Below, piece after piece: positions 9,038 to 18,093 of a stretch of DNA of 64,000 nt. Every line of letters begins with the position of its first letter. Position 1 is the stretch's first letter. The stretch comes from Gilvibacter sp. SZ-19 (GTDB taxonomy: Bacteria > Bacteroidota > Bacteroidia > Flavobacteriales > Flavobacteriaceae). The stretch is taken from contig NZ_CP019333.1 of the NCBI RefSeq assembly GCF_002163875.1, forward strand, positions 1 to 64,000. Direction: 5' to 3'. Below the pieces are notes generated by a model that saw only the letters and a program-made list of their open reading frames with translations, had not been told where the DNA came from and did not search any database. Both the position numbers and the translations under genes were made by a program.

Positions 9038-9409
9038 ATGGATATCGCAATAAAGATTACCGTAGTACTAGTAGCACTCTTACACCTCTATTTCATGTAC
9101 TTTGAAATGTTTGCTTGGGAATCTCGCGGCCCAAAGGTATTCCGCGGATTTAAAAAGGAACTTTTCAAACCGACCAAAAGTATGGCAGCCAATCAGGGAT
9201 TATATAATGGTTTTCTGGCAGCCGGTTTAATTTGGTCGCTTTTTATCACAGATCCGCTCTGGGCAACCAAAGTGGCTCATTTCTTTCTAGCTTGTGTCTT
9301 AGTTGCAGCGATTTATGGTGCTGCTACCGTGAGTAAGAAGATCCTTTACGTACAGGGAGTTCCTGCCTTGATTGGACTAATTCTGCAAGTCCTAAAGGAA
9401 TATCTCTAA
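9038..9409 (+). CDS. DUF1304 family membrane protein
   Basis: A 123-residue integral membrane protein with four hydrophobic segments, matching DUF1304: [12 protein letters not shown] near residue 14, followed by [15 protein letters not shown] near 57. Function unknown. I placed the start at the ATG at 9038 ([10 protein letters not shown]) because it begins directly at the first membrane segment and lies just behind the stop of the upstream gene; an in-frame upstream start at 8957 would overlap that gene by 80 bp. Its end overlaps purC by 4 bp on the other strand. Confidence 0.85.
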   Translation: MDIAIKITVVLVALLHLYFMYFEMFAWESRGPKVFRGFKKELFKPTKSMAANQGLYNGFLAAGLIWSLFITDPLWATKVAHFFLACVLVAAIYGAATVSKKILYVQGVPALIGLILQVLKEYL

Positions 9410-10356
9410 GCCTTTAAGTAGTTGAGTACGTTAGTTTCTATGCGTTGCTCAATGTTGGAAATATCGGCACGCTTAAAAGAAGTCCCGGTAATGTGTTCAA
9501 AAAGTTCAATATAACGCTCCGAAACACTCTCGATATATTCATCGCTCATGTAAGGAACTGTCTGCCCTTCGAGGCCTTGAAAACCGTTGGCAATTAACCA
9601 TTGTCGCACGAATTCTTTGGAAAGCTGTTTCTGCTTCTCCCCCTTGGCTTGACGCTCTTGGTATCCATCCGCATAAAAATAACGCGAAGAATCCGGAGTG
9701 TGAATCTCGTCTATAAGAACGATCTCACCTGCTTTGGTCTTACCAAATTCGTATTTGGTATCAACCAGAATCAAACCACGTTTGGCTGCGAGTTCCGTAC
9801 CGCGTTGAAATAGCTTACGGGTATAATCTTCAAGCACAGAGTAATCTGCTTCGGATACGATTCCGCGCTTTATGATATCTTCTCTGGAAATGTCTTCGTC
9901 GTGATCGCCTTTCTCTGCCTTGGTAGCCGGAGTGATGATCGGCTCTGGAAACTTATCGTTCTCCTGCATGCCTTCTGGCATAGGTACACCACAGAGCAGA
10001 CGCTTACCGGCTTTGTATTCACGCGCAGCGTGTCCACTCATATATCCTCTAATTACCATTTCCACTTTAAAAGGCTCGCAAGCCTTTCCTATGGCTACAT
10101 TAGGGTCTGGAGTAGCTAGGAGCCAGTTGGGCACCAAATCCTCCGTATCGCGCATCATTTGCGTGGCAATCTGATTTAGGATCTGACCTTTATAAGGAAT
10201 CCCCTTAGGCATAACAACATCGAAAGCACTTAATCTGTCGGTGGCTACCATGAGTAGCATATCGTTATCTAAAGTATAAACCTCTCTTACCTTCCCGCGG
10301 TAAACCTGTTTTTGCCCAGGGAAGTTAAAATCAGTGGACATCAGTGTTCCCTTCAT
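9406..10356 (-). CDS. purC: Phosphoribosylaminoimidazole-succinocarboxamide synthase
   Basis: SAICAR synthase of de novo purine synthesis: ATP-dependent joining of aspartate to CAIR. 316 residues, the longer form common in Bacteroidota. Motifs: [11 protein letters not shown] at the N-terminus, [39 protein letters not shown], and LVDTKYEFG followed by [14 protein letters not shown] chose the ATG at 10356, just after the phoH stop; an earlier frame-open start at 10374 would overlap phoH. It forms an operon with phoH. Confidence 0.95.
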   Translation of the reverse strand: MKGTLMSTDFNFPGQKQVYRGKVREVYTLDNDMLLMVATDRLSAFDVVMPKGIPYKGQILNQIATQMMRDTEDLVPNWLLATPDPNVAIGKACEPFKVEMVIRGYMSGHAAREYKAGKRLLCGVPMPEGMQENDKFPEPIITPATKAEKGDHDEDISREDIIKRGIVSEADYSVLEDYTRKLFQRGTELAAKRGLILVDTKYEFGKTKAGEIVLIDEIHTPDSSRYFYADGYQERQAKGEKQKQLSKEFVRQWLIANGFQGLEGQTVPYMSDEYIESVSERYIELFEHITGTSFKRADISNIEQRIETNVLNYLKA

Positions 10357-10357
10357 T

Positions 10358-11311
10358 TCAGTTGCGATTTTCAATTTCGTTATAAGCGGCGATAACCTTT
10401 TTCACCAAGCGGTGACGAATCACATCCTTATCGTCCAAATGTACTATACCGACTCCATTGATATCCTTAAGTACCAATAAAGCTTCTTTAAGTCCGGAGA
10501 TCACACGGCGTGGTAGGTCAATTTGGCCTGGGTCTCCGGTAATCATGAACTTGGCGTTCTTACCCATACGGGTTAAGAACATTTTCATTTGTGCATGGGT
10601 GGTATTCTGCGCTTCATCTAGAATGACAAAAGCATTGTCTAAGGTTCGACCACGCATAAAGGCCATAGGAGCGATCTGAATAACTCCTTTTTCTATGTAA
10701 GAGGCCAATTTTTCCGCTGGGATCATATCGCGAAGCGCATCGTATAAAGGCTGCATATACGGATCGAGCTTTTCTTTAAGATCTCCCGGTAAGAATCCGA
10801 GGTTCTCTCCTGCCTCAACTGCCGGACGTGTCAGGATAATTCGACGCACCTCTTTATCTTTCAATGCTTTAACCGCTAAGGCTACTCCCGTATAGGTTTT
10901 ACCGGTACCGGCAGGACCTATGGCAAATACCATATCGTTCTTGCGCATGGTCTCGACCAGCTTGCGTTGGTTGACCGTTTGCGGTTTGATCAACCTACCG
11001 TTTACTCCGTGTACGATAACCTCACCACTGCTTTGATCGGTCTCATAATCGGCACGACTTGCACTGGTCAATACGCGCTCGATGACGTTCTCGTCTAACT
11101 TGTTATACTTGCCGAATTGCTCCAGAATCATGTTGAATCTCATGTCAAACTCTTCCAAGAGTTCTTCGTCTCCGTAAACTTTGATTTTACTGCCGCGTGC
11201 TACGATCTTTAACTTTGGAAAGTATTTTTTTAGCAGTTCGATATTGGCGTTGTGTTGGCCAAATAATTCCCGAGGATTGATCTCGGTGATTTCAATAATG
11301 AGCTCGTTCAA
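10358..11311 (-). CDS. PhoH family ATPase
   Basis: A 317-residue PhoH-like protein: an N-terminal KH-like RNA-binding part (about residues 1-90) and a P-loop ATPase domain with Walker [12 protein letters not shown] near residue 132 and Walker [11 protein letters not shown] near 230. Family members are linked to ribosome or RNA metabolism and phosphate starvation, but the exact role is not settled. It precedes purC in the same direction with a 1-bp gap. Divergent from the SAM hydroxide adenosyltransferase gene across a 111-bp gap. Confidence 0.93.
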   Translation of the reverse strand: MNELIIEITEINPRELFGQHNANIELLKKYFPKLKIVARGSKIKVYGDEELLEEFDMRFNMILEQFGKYNKLDENVIERVLTSASRADYETDQSSGEVIVHGVNGRLIKPQTVNQRKLVETMRKNDMVFAIGPAGTGKTYTGVALAVKALKDKEVRRIILTRPAVEAGENLGFLPGDLKEKLDPYMQPLYDALRDMIPAEKLASYIEKGVIQIAPMAFMRGRTLDNAFVILDEAQNTTHAQMKMFLTRMGKNAKFMITGDPGQIDLPRRVISGLKEALLVLKDINGVGIVHLDDKDVIRHRLVKKVIAAYNEIENRN

Positions 11312-11356
11312 AAGCGAGGTGTTTTTAAGATTGCAATAAACTTAGAAATACTTAGT

Positions 11357-11386
11357 TTTGTTTGAAACAAAAGTAGGTTATTTTTA
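11357..11386 (+). promoter_or_regulatory. Candidate promoter of SAM hydrolase-gldFG operon
   Basis: TTTG at 11357-11360 and TATTTTTA at 11379-11386 are 18 bp apart, close to the Bacteroidota pattern TTTG-N19-TAnnTTTG (last base differs). It lies in the divergent gap, 36 bp before the ATG at 11423. Confidence 0.4.
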
Positions 11387-11422
11387 CCTCAAAGAATTAA
11401 CAAAATATCAACAATCCAAGGG

Positions 11423-12253
11423 ATGCCAATTATCACCTTAACAACTGATTTTGGAGAGAAAGATCACTTTGCAGGAGCGGTTAAAGGAGGCATCTACAGC
11501 GCTTTAGAAGATGTGCGTATTGTCGATATCTCCCACTCCATTTCGCCTTTCCACATCAGCGAAGCAGCCTACATCATTCAGAATGCCTACAAAAGCTTTC
11601 CGTTAGGTACTATACATATCATTGGAATAGATTCGGAGCTCAATCCCGAGAACAAGCATATCGCGGTATATTTGGACGGGCATTACTTTGTTTGCGCAGA
11701 TAACGGTATCATCTCTATGATCACTCAAGAATTCCGTCCTGAGAAGATGGTAGAGATCAATATCCACGACAGACTCAAAAGCAATTTCCCTGTTTTAGAT
11801 GTTTTTGTAGAAGTGGCTTGTCACATTGCTCGAGGAGGGACTTTAGATGTCATTGGAAAAGACATTCAACAGATCAAACAACTCAAGGGAATAACTCCTG
11901 TGATAAACGCAGACGCGAGCCAGATCATCGGTAACGTAATCTATATTGACAATTACGGCAATGTGATCACCAATATAAACAAGACGCTCTTTGAGAATAC
12001 TCGAAAAGGGCGAGGTTTCAATATTTCGGCACGTACAGTAAGATTCAATAAGGTTTTTGAACGTTATAGCGACGCCATAAACTTTGATGTGCATCCAGAC
12101 CGCCGCGAAGAGGATGGTAAGAAATTAGCCGTCTGGAACTCTTCTGGCTATCTGGAACTCGCCATTTACAAAAGCAACCCCAGTACCGTAGGTAGTGCGT
12201 CGACCCTCTTTGGGTTGGGCTATCGCGATACCGTAACCGTAAAATTCATATAA
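11423..12253 (+). CDS. SAM hydroxide adenosyltransferase (DUF62)
   Basis: A 276-residue protein of the SAM hydroxide adenosyltransferase family (relatives of fluorinase and chlorinase), which hydrolyses S-adenosylmethionine to adenosine and methionine. Motifs: the N-terminus ITLTTDFGEKDHFAGAVKG, VDISHSISPFHISEAAYI, the GIDSELNPENKHIAV stretch and FVCADNGIISMI. The large halogenase insertion is absent, which fits hydrolase rather than halogenase activity. It lies 3 bp before gldFG, so the two are co-transcribed, an arrangement that is common in this family of bacteria. Physiological role uncertain. Confidence 0.9.
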   Translation: MPIITLTTDFGEKDHFAGAVKGGIYSALEDVRIVDISHSISPFHISEAAYIIQNAYKSFPLGTIHIIGIDSELNPENKHIAVYLDGHYFVCADNGIISMITQEFRPEKMVEINIHDRLKSNFPVLDVFVEVACHIARGGTLDVIGKDIQQIKQLKGITPVINADASQIIGNVIYIDNYGNVITNINKTLFENTRKGRGFNISARTVRFNKVFERYSDAINFDVHPDRREEDGKKLAVWNSSGYLELAIYKSNPSTVGSASTLFGLGYRDTVTVKFI

Positions 12254-12256
12254 CTT

Positions 12257-14662
12257 ATGATCGCCATTATTAAACGTGAAATCGCATCCTTCTTTTCCTC
12301 GGCAGTAGGCTATTTAGTGATCGGTGTTTTTTTAGTGGTCAACGGTTTATTCCTTTGGGTCTTTGACGGCCCATTCAACATACTGTACGCAGGATTTGCA
12401 GATCTGGCCAGCTTTTTTCAGCTCGCTCCGTGGATCCTGGTGTTTTTGATCCCAGCCGTGAGCATGCGCAGTTTTAGTGAGGAAAAAAGAAGTGGGACCC
12501 TAGAACTTTTACTCACCAAACCCATTAGCACTAGTGGCCTGGTCTTAGCAAAATACCTGGGAATACTTGTGCTGCTTATCATAAGCCTCCTCCCAACACT
12601 CTTGTATTTATTGAGTTTAGAGAGCTTAAAGATAGACGCAGACCTGCTGGATTACGGCAGCATCTTTGGCTCGTATTTAGGTCTCTTTCTGCTCATGGCC
12701 GCCTTTGCGAGCATAGGAGTACTTGCCAGTAGTTTGACCAGCAACCAGATCGTTGCCTTCCTTTTTGGCGTTATTGGTTGCTTCGGAGCTTATTTTGGCT
12801 TGCAAGGTCTCGCTGAGAGTTTAGGATCTGGCTCTGGATTACTCAACGACCTAGGCATGCAATGGCGTTATGAAGATCTGGGCCGCGGCGTGGTAGACTT
12901 TAAGCATTTGTTCTATTTCCTCGCCTTTATTCTGCTGATGTTGACGGGCACCGAGATGGCCTTACTTCAAGGCAGAAAGCGGATTCAGCCCAAACAATTT
13001 ATAAAACCAACGCTGCTGTTTGTCGTTTTGGTGAGTGCCTCATTTGTTTTACCGAGCAAGCGTTTTGACCTCACCGCAGACAAACGCTACAGCCTAAACG
13101 AAGCTACAGAGCAGCTACTTGAAAAGGCAGAAGCCCCTTTGAATGTTACCGTCTTTTTGGAGGGGGAATTCCCTGCGGAGTTTCGCAAGCTTCAAGCGGA
13201 GACCAAACAATTGTTGCAAGGGTTTAAAAGTGTAAACAGACGGGTAAACTTTGAGTTTGTCAATGTGTTGGAAGACGAAGAGAATCCGGAGCAAGTACAA
13301 CAGCAATTGGCCAATATGGGAATCTTACCGGCCCGCGCCACGGTTCGGCAAGCAGGACAGACCAAACAAGAATTGGTCTATCCTTGGGCGCTTGCCAACT
13401 ATCAGGATAAAACGGTGGCTGTGCCACTGCTTAAGAATCAATTGGGCACCACCATGGAAGAACGCGTGCTCAATTCCATTCAAAATTTGGAATACGCTTT
13501 CGCCGATGGCTTTTCAAAGGTGATCGAGCCCAAAAAACGCAAGGTGGCCGTGCTTAAAGGTAATGGTCAATTACAAGATGCCTATATAGCCGATTTCTTT
13601 AGAAGCCTGCGCGACTACTATTTTATTGCAGAATTCACACTGGATTCGGTGGCGAGCAATCCTGGCGGAACCCTATCAAAGCTCAATGAGTTTGACCTTA
13701 TAGTATCTGCAAAACCTACGCAGCGCTTCAATCCGGCGGAAAAATATATCCTAGATCAGTATCAGATGCAAGGTGGAAAAAGCTTGTGGTTGGTAGATGC
13801 TATCACTATGGAGACCGACAGTTTGCAGCTGAGTGGCGAGTATTTAGCCACTCCAAAGGATCTGAACCTGACCGATTTCTTTTTTAAATACGGCGTGCGT
13901 ATCAATCCAAACCTTGTACAGGATGTCTATGCGGCGCCCTTGGTCTTGGCAACAGGAAACGGTCAAGAATCGCAATATGAGCGTTATCCTTGGTTTTATA
14001 CCCCGCTTACCGCTAGTGGCATAGAACACCCAATAACGACCAATATAGAAGCGGTGAAATTGCAATACCCTTCTGGTATAGACACCTTAGAAAATGGAAT
14101 TTCTAAGACTGTATTGTTGAGTAGCTCGCCGCTCTCTGCTATTCGTGGCGTGCCGAATCTAGTTCGATTGGAAGAAATTGAAGGCTTTTTAAAGACCGTT
14201 GGCGAAGGCCCGGACCCAGCCGTGTTCAATGCGGGCGAGATCCCGATGGCGGTGCTTTTAGAAGGTGCTTTCACCTCTGTTTTCATGAACAGACAGAAGC
14301 CTTATAATTACGCCGGCCACAAAGATCAAGGAGTAGCCTCCAAGATGGTAGTGGTAAGCGATGGAGATCTTATCAGAAACGATTTACAAGCCAACAGACC
14401 CTTAGAATTAGGTTACGACCGACTTACCGGAAACTTCTACGGGAACAAGGAATTCTTGCTCAATACGGTCAATTATCTCTTGGACGATAGCGGACTTATA
14501 AACATTCGATCCAAAGAAATCAAGCTGGCCTTTTTGGATCAGCAGAAAATTGCAAGAGACGCCACGCTGTGGCAGGCGCTAAACATCTTGTTACCACTCA
14601 CTTTGCTAGCCTTGATAGGTTTCTTCTACCGTTGGAACAGACGCCGAAAATACGCCCGCTAG
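12257..14662 (+). CDS. gldG: Fused gliding-motility ABC transporter protein GldF-GldG
   Basis: An 801-residue protein joining two components usually made separately. Residues about 1-240 are an ABC-2 permease like GldF (start MIAIIKREIASFFSSAVGYL, then FSEEKRSGTLELLLTKPIS and six hydrophobic segments). From about 250 on it is GldG: a membrane segment (FVVLVSASFVLPSKRFDLT), a long periplasmic GldG/DUF4350-like region, and a C-terminal membrane helix (LLPLTLLALIGFFYRWN). GldA, the ATPase partner, is not in this window. GldAFG are needed for gliding in Flavobacterium johnsoniae. The frame is open throughout with no internal stop, so the fusion looks genuine. Confidence 0.88.
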   Translation: MIAIIKREIASFFSSAVGYLVIGVFLVVNGLFLWVFDGPFNILYAGFADLASFFQLAPWILVFLIPAVSMRSFSEEKRSGTLELLLTKPISTSGLVLAKYLGILVLLIISLLPTLLYLLSLESLKIDADLLDYGSIFGSYLGLFLLMAAFASIGVLASSLTSNQIVAFLFGVIGCFGAYFGLQGLAESLGSGSGLLNDLGMQWRYEDLGRGVVDFKHLFYFLAFILLMLTGTEMALLQGRKRIQPKQFIKPTLLFVVLVSASFVLPSKRFDLTADKRYSLNEATEQLLEKAEAPLNVTVFLEGEFPAEFRKLQAETKQLLQGFKSVNRRVNFEFVNVLEDEENPEQVQQQLANMGILPARATVRQAGQTKQELVYPWALANYQDKTVAVPLLKNQLGTTMEERVLNSIQNLEYAFADGFSKVIEPKKRKVAVLKGNGQLQDAYIADFFRSLRDYYFIAEFTLDSVASNPGGTLSKLNEFDLIVSAKPTQRFNPAEKYILDQYQMQGGKSLWLVDAITMETDSLQLSGEYLATPKDLNLTDFFFKYGVRINPNLVQDVYAAPLVLATGNGQESQYERYPWFYTPLTASGIEHPITTNIEAVKLQYPSGIDTLENGISKTVLLSSSPLSAIRGVPNLVRLEEIEGFLKTVGEGPDPAVFNAGEIPMAVLLEGAFTSVFMNRQKPYNYAGHKDQGVASKMVVVSDGDLIRNDLQANRPLELGYDRLTGNFYGNKEFLLNTVNYLLDDSGLINIRSKEIKLAFLDQQKIARDATLWQALNILLPLTLLALIGFFYRWNRRRKYAR

Positions 14663-14677
14663 TTGTTAATAAATTAG

Positions 14678-14709
14678 TTTCCGCAATCGGCAGTGATGCG
14701 ATATATTTG
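14678..14709 (+). promoter_or_regulatory. Candidate dnaN promoter
   Basis: TATATTTG at 14702-14709 matches TAnnTTTG exactly, with TTTC (one mismatch from TTTG) 20 bp upstream at 14678-14681. The dnaN ATG is at 14760. Confidence 0.45.
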
Positions 14710-14759
14710 TAATTAGAGCGAATTCGACTTCGCGCAGTCAATCACGATAGTTACAACGA

Positions 14760-15878
14760 ATGAAATTCATAGTATCAAGCACCTATTTACTAAAGCAATT
14801 ACAAGTATTGGGCGGTATCATTAACAACAACAATACCCTTCCGATATTAGATAACTTTTTATTCGATCTGGATGGTAATGCACTTACCGTTTCTGCATCC
14901 GATCTGGAAACAACCATAAGCGCCCAATTGGAAGTAGAGAGCAGTGAAAGCGGACAGGTTTGTATTCCTGCACGTTTGCTGCTGGACACCTTGAAGACCT
15001 TTCCGGAGCAGCCATTAACTTTTACTGTAGAAGACAACAACACTGTTGAGATCAGTTCTAACCACGGGAAGTACGCACTGGCTTATGCAGATGGAGCAGA
15101 ATTCCCATCGGCCATTGCGCTAAGTGATCCAAACACTACCGAGATCATGGGCGATGTATTAGCTACGGCTATAAGCAAGACCATCTTTGCTAGCGGCAAC
15201 GATGATCTGCGTCCAGTAATGAGCGGTGTTTTCTTTCAGTTCGATACCGATAAATTGACTTTCGTGGCTACGGATGCGCACAAGCTCGTAAAATACGAAC
15301 GCGCTGATGTTGCTGCCGCCGCTGCTGCGGAGTTCATCATGCCTAAGAAGCCGCTTAATCTGCTCAAGAGTATTCTGGCAGGCAGCGAAGAAATGGTAAA
15401 GGTAGAGTACAACGAATCCAACGCTAAATTTAGTTTCGATAACACCACCTTGATCTGTCGTTTGATAGACGGTAAATATCCAAACTACGAAGCAGTGATC
15501 CCTAAGGAGAATCCGAATAAATTGACCATAGACCGCAACCAATTCCTTAACTCGGTAAAGCGTGTTTCTATTTTCAGTAACAAAACAACCCACCAAATTC
15601 GCTTAAAGATCGCCGGTGCAGAGCTCAATATCTCTGCAGAGGATATCGATTACAGTAACAAAGCCGAAGAACGCCTTACCTGTGATTATCAGGGAGACGA
15701 TATGCAAATTGGCTTCAATTCCAGATTTCTAACAGAAATGCTGGGCAACCTAAACAGTACAGACGTCTCTTTGGAGATGTCGCTTCCGAACCGCGCAGGA
15801 ATTCTTACCCCTGTGGATGGTTTGGATGAGGGCGAGCAGGTAACTATGCTTGTCATGCCGGTTATGTTGAATAACTAA
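14760..15878 (+). CDS. dnaN: DNA polymerase III beta subunit (sliding clamp)
   Basis: A 372-residue beta clamp, normal length, three clamp folds. It forms a dimeric ring around DNA and tethers the replicative polymerase. Signature stretches: GGIINNNNTLPILDNFLF near residue 19, GKYALAYADGAEFP near 108, RPVMSGVFFQFDTDKLTFVATDAHKL near 153, GKYPNYEAVIPKENP near 239, and the C-terminal LVMPVMLNN that ends the family. It has its own promoter-like element and a terminator behind it. Confidence 0.97.
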   Translation: MKFIVSSTYLLKQLQVLGGIINNNNTLPILDNFLFDLDGNALTVSASDLETTISAQLEVESSESGQVCIPARLLLDTLKTFPEQPLTFTVEDNNTVEISSNHGKYALAYADGAEFPSAIALSDPNTTEIMGDVLATAISKTIFASGNDDLRPVMSGVFFQFDTDKLTFVATDAHKLVKYERADVAAAAAAEFIMPKKPLNLLKSILAGSEEMVKVEYNESNAKFSFDNTTLICRLIDGKYPNYEAVIPKENPNKLTIDRNQFLNSVKRVSIFSNKTTHQIRLKIAGAELNISAEDIDYSNKAEERLTCDYQGDDMQIGFNSRFLTEMLGNLNSTDVSLEMSLPNRAGILTPVDGLDEGEQVTMLVMPVMLNN

Positions 15879-15896
15879 CCGTTTTCAGTGTTAATT

Positions 15897-15930
15897 AAAA
15901 AAGCCGCTTCCTAACAGAAGCGGCTTTTTA
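15897..15930. terminator. Terminator between convergent dnaN and DUF4870 gene
   Basis: AAGCCGCTTC (15901-15910) and GAAGCGGCTT (15917-15926) form a perfect 10-bp stem with a 6-nt loop, with A residues before and T residues after. The symmetry allows it to work for both converging genes. Confidence 0.85.
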
Positions 15931-15947
15931 CTTTTTTATACCTTAAT

Positions 15948-16310
15948 CTATTTGATCAATTGTAAGGTAAATGGATATTCAAAGTATTCTCCATTACTGG
16001 CTTTGATTCCTCCAATGATTGGAAGTACTAATGTGAGTAGCCCTATACCGAGTAACATCAAGATACCTAGTCCGAATAAGAAGATACAAGGAATTGACAC
16101 TATGGCCGCCAAGAACATGGTGATCTGAAAGTTCATGATCTGTTTCCCGTGTCTGTCTATCGCTGTATCGCGATCGCGTTGTGAAAGCCAGATAACTAGC
16201 GGCACGATGATACCTCCCAATCCTGAAACTAAATTCAGTAGCTGAGATAAGTGCATAATGACTACTAATTGACTGTTAGATTTTGTGTTGCTGTCGTTTA
16301 AAACTTCCAT
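15948..16310 (-). CDS. DUF4870 domain-containing membrane protein
   Basis: A 120-residue integral membrane protein of the DUF4870 (Tic20-like) family, function unknown. After a short soluble N-terminus it shows the family pattern HLSQLLNLVSGLGGIIVPLVIWL, then DRHGKQIMNFQITMF and two further hydrophobic segments. A 36-residue membrane protein is encoded 4 bp upstream in the same direction, so they are probably co-expressed. Confidence 0.88.
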   Translation of the reverse strand: MEVLNDSNTKSNSQLVVIMHLSQLLNLVSGLGGIIVPLVIWLSQRDRDTAIDRHGKQIMNFQITMFLAAIVSIPCIFLFGLGILMLLGIGLLTLVLPIIGGIKASNGEYFEYPFTLQLIK

Positions 16311-16314
16311 GGGG

Positions 16315-16425
16315 TTATAGAAATAAGTTTATTAAAACATAGTGTCCGAACAAAAAACCGAGAGCAAAGAGCGCTACAATGAGGCCCAATTGCTTGAGTT
16401 TGGAAGTTGGATGCTCTGTTTTCAT
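16315..16425 (-). CDS. Small membrane protein, 36 residues
   Basis: An open frame from the ATG at 16425 to the TAA at 16315 encodes 36 residues starting MKTEHPTSKLKQLG and then one hydrophobic helix (LIVALFALGFLFGHYVLINL). It ends 4 bp before the DUF4870 start in the same direction. The helix composition, charged N-terminus and tight spacing argue for a real small gene rather than chance; I do not recognise a named family. A longer plus-strand open frame across this region (16342-16704) has no sensible protein sequence. Confidence 0.5.
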   Translation of the reverse strand: MKTEHPTSKLKQLGLIVALFALGFLFGHYVLINLFL

Positions 16426-16481
16426 GAGTTGGATTTTGCCTTATTAGTCGTGGGGGCGAAAAAATGTTACACAAGTCAGTA

Positions 16482-16512
16482 TCTGTACTGTTGGGCTAAA
16501 TGGCTATTTTTG
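16482..16512 (+). promoter_or_regulatory. Candidate mnmE promoter giving a leaderless mRNA
   Basis: TCTG (16482-16485, one mismatch from TTTG) and TATTTTTG (16505-16512, exact TAnnTTTG) are 19 bp apart. The GTG start of mnmE is at 16517, only 5 bp behind the -7 element, about where transcription should begin. Confidence 0.5.
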
Positions 16513-16516
16513 CGCT

Positions 16517-17932
16517 GTGATACCTCAAGAAACCATTGTTGCCCTAGCAACTCCGCCTGGAACAGGAGCTATAGCTGTTATTCGCCTTTCTGGAGCCGAT
16601 GCCATAGCTATCGCAGACAGACTCTTTGTTTCTGTTCACGGCAAACAGTTGCAAAAGCAGAAGACACATACCGCGCACCTAGGCCATATAGTAGCCGACG
16701 GTAAGACTGTTGATGAAGTACTGGCCTTACTCTATAAAGGCCCTACCTCGTATACGGGAGAAGATGTGGTGGAGTTTTCTTGTCATGGATCCCCTTATAT
16801 ACAACAAAAGATCATCAATTTGGCTCTGGCTAATGGTTGTCGGGCTGCAAAACCTGGAGAATTCACCTTGCGCGCTTTTGTAAATGGTAAGATGGATTTG
16901 AGCCAGGCAGAAGCGGTGGCAGATCTGATCGCTTCAGACAGCGAAGCGGCCCATCAGGTGGCTATGCAACAGATGCGCGGTGGCTTTTCAGAGGAGATCA
17001 AAAACCTGCGTCAAGAATTGCTGAACTTTGCTTCGCTTATAGAATTGGAGCTCGATTTTAGTGAAGAAGACGTAGAATTTGCAGATCGGACAGCCTTTGA
17101 GTCCTTATTAGAACGCCTACAGGCTGTTCTTAAACGCTTGGTAGATAGTTTCGCTATAGGAAATGTTATTAAACACGGCATTCCCGTTGCCATAGTTGGA
17201 GCTCCCAATGTTGGAAAATCTACACTGCTGAATGCCTTACTGAACGAAGAACGCGCTATAGTTTCCGATATAGCCGGAACCACAAGAGATACTGTAGAAG
17301 ATGAGATCAGTGTTGGTGGCCTTAATTTTAGATTCATAGATACAGCCGGTATACGCGCCACTGAAGATACCATAGAACAGATCGGTATAGCCCGAACCTT
17401 CGAAAAGATCAATCAGGCACAGGTGATCATATATCTGATGGAAGCTAGTGCCGTGCTCGACGAGTCTCAAGAGCTCAAGCAGCAATTGCGAGAACTCAAA
17501 GAGAAACATCCGCAGAAACCCTTATTGATAGTGGCAAACAAACTCGATCTACTGCCAAGCCAAAAGCAGTCCGCAGTAATTCAGCTTTTAAAAGAAGCAA
17601 CAGCAGACTTACCGCAAACCCAGGAGATCGCCATGTCCGCAAAAGAAAAAGCGGGCGTAGAAGCCTTGCAGAACGGCTTGTTGGAATTTGTGAATACTGG
17701 AGCTTTAAAGAACGATCAATCCATAGTGACCAACAGCCGCCACTACGATGCCTTACTTAAAGCCCTAGAAGAGATCACCAAAGTGCGCGAAGGCATGGAA
17801 GCCAATTTGAGTGGCGATCTATTGGCTATAGACATTAGACAAGCCTTATATCACCTCGGAGAGATCACTGGTGAGATCACCAACGACGAGCTTTTGGGAA
17901 ACATCTTTGCCAACTTCTGCATAGGAAAATAG
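16517..17932 (+). CDS. mnmE: tRNA modification GTPase MnmE
   Basis: A 471-residue MnmE (TrmE): with MnmG it installs the carboxymethylaminomethyl group on U34 of certain tRNAs. Visible: N-terminal folate-binding domain with IVALATPPGTGAIAVIRLSG, G-domain with GAPNVGKSTLLNALL near residue 225, DIAGTTRDTVEDE, IDTAGIR and ANKLDLL, and the C-terminal NIFANFCIGK whose Cys is catalytically important. Start is GTG, giving the usual IPQETIVALATPPG N-terminus. Its last 18 bases are the left attachment site of the mobile element; the gene is intact, as the element preserves the FCIGK end. Confidence 0.97.
   Translation: MIPQETIVALATPPGTGAIAVIRLSGADAIAIADRLFVSVHGKQLQKQKTHTAHLGHIVADGKTVDEVLALLYKGPTSYTGEDVVEFSCHGSPYIQQKIINLALANGCRAAKPGEFTLRAFVNGKMDLSQAEAVADLIASDSEAAHQVAMQQMRGGFSEEIKNLRQELLNFASLIELELDFSEEDVEFADRTAFESLLERLQAVLKRLVDSFAIGNVIKHGIPVAIVGAPNVGKSTLLNALLNEERAIVSDIAGTTRDTVEDEISVGGLNFRFIDTAGIRATEDTIEQIGIARTFEKINQAQVIIYLMEASAVLDESQELKQQLRELKEKHPQKPLLIVANKLDLLPSQKQSAVIQLLKEATADLPQTQEIAMSAKEKAGVEALQNGLLEFVNTGALKNDQSIVTNSRHYDALLKALEEITKVREGMEANLSGDLLAIDIRQALYHLGEITGEITNDELLGNIFANFCIGK
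17915..17932 (+). repeat. Left attachment site (attL) in mnmE
   Basis: TTCTGCATAGGAAAATAG, the last six codons of mnmE (FCIGK-stop). It matches the right-end site in 14 of 18 positions; the four differences are all synonymous or stop-for-stop. Confidence 0.8.
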
Positions 17933-18041
17933 ATATTAATTTTATTTGGTTTCATTTGTATTCAAATGACTGTAAATCAAATAATTGTTAAAAACTTTTT
18001 GTGTCTTACTTTCCTTTGATTTAATAATATTCATACTTTTA

Positions 18042-18079
18042 TTGTGTCTCATGTGTGTCGCATAATTAACGAGACACAA
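18042..18079. promoter_or_regulatory. Inverted repeat upstream of the integrase gene
   Basis: TTGTGTCTC (18042-18050) and GAGACACAA (18071-18079) are a perfect 9-bp inverted repeat separated by 20 bp, ending 14 bp before the integrase ATG. Further GTGTC copies lie nearby. It could be an integrase arm site or an operator for the integrase gene; TTGTGTCTCA recurs at the other end of the element. Confidence 0.5.
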
Positions 18080-18093
18080 AAAAATGTGTCATT

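Noticed and set aside
11423-12253. Chlorinase or fluorinase for a halogenated metabolite
   Set aside because: Family relationship is real but the halogenase-specific insertion is missing and the neighbour is gldFG, so SAM hydrolysis is the better call.
16342-16704. 120-codon plus-strand open frame overlapping the mnmE start
   Set aside because: Composition is unlike a protein (Cys, Ser and Arg runs) and it lies over the mnmE promoter and coding region in another frame.
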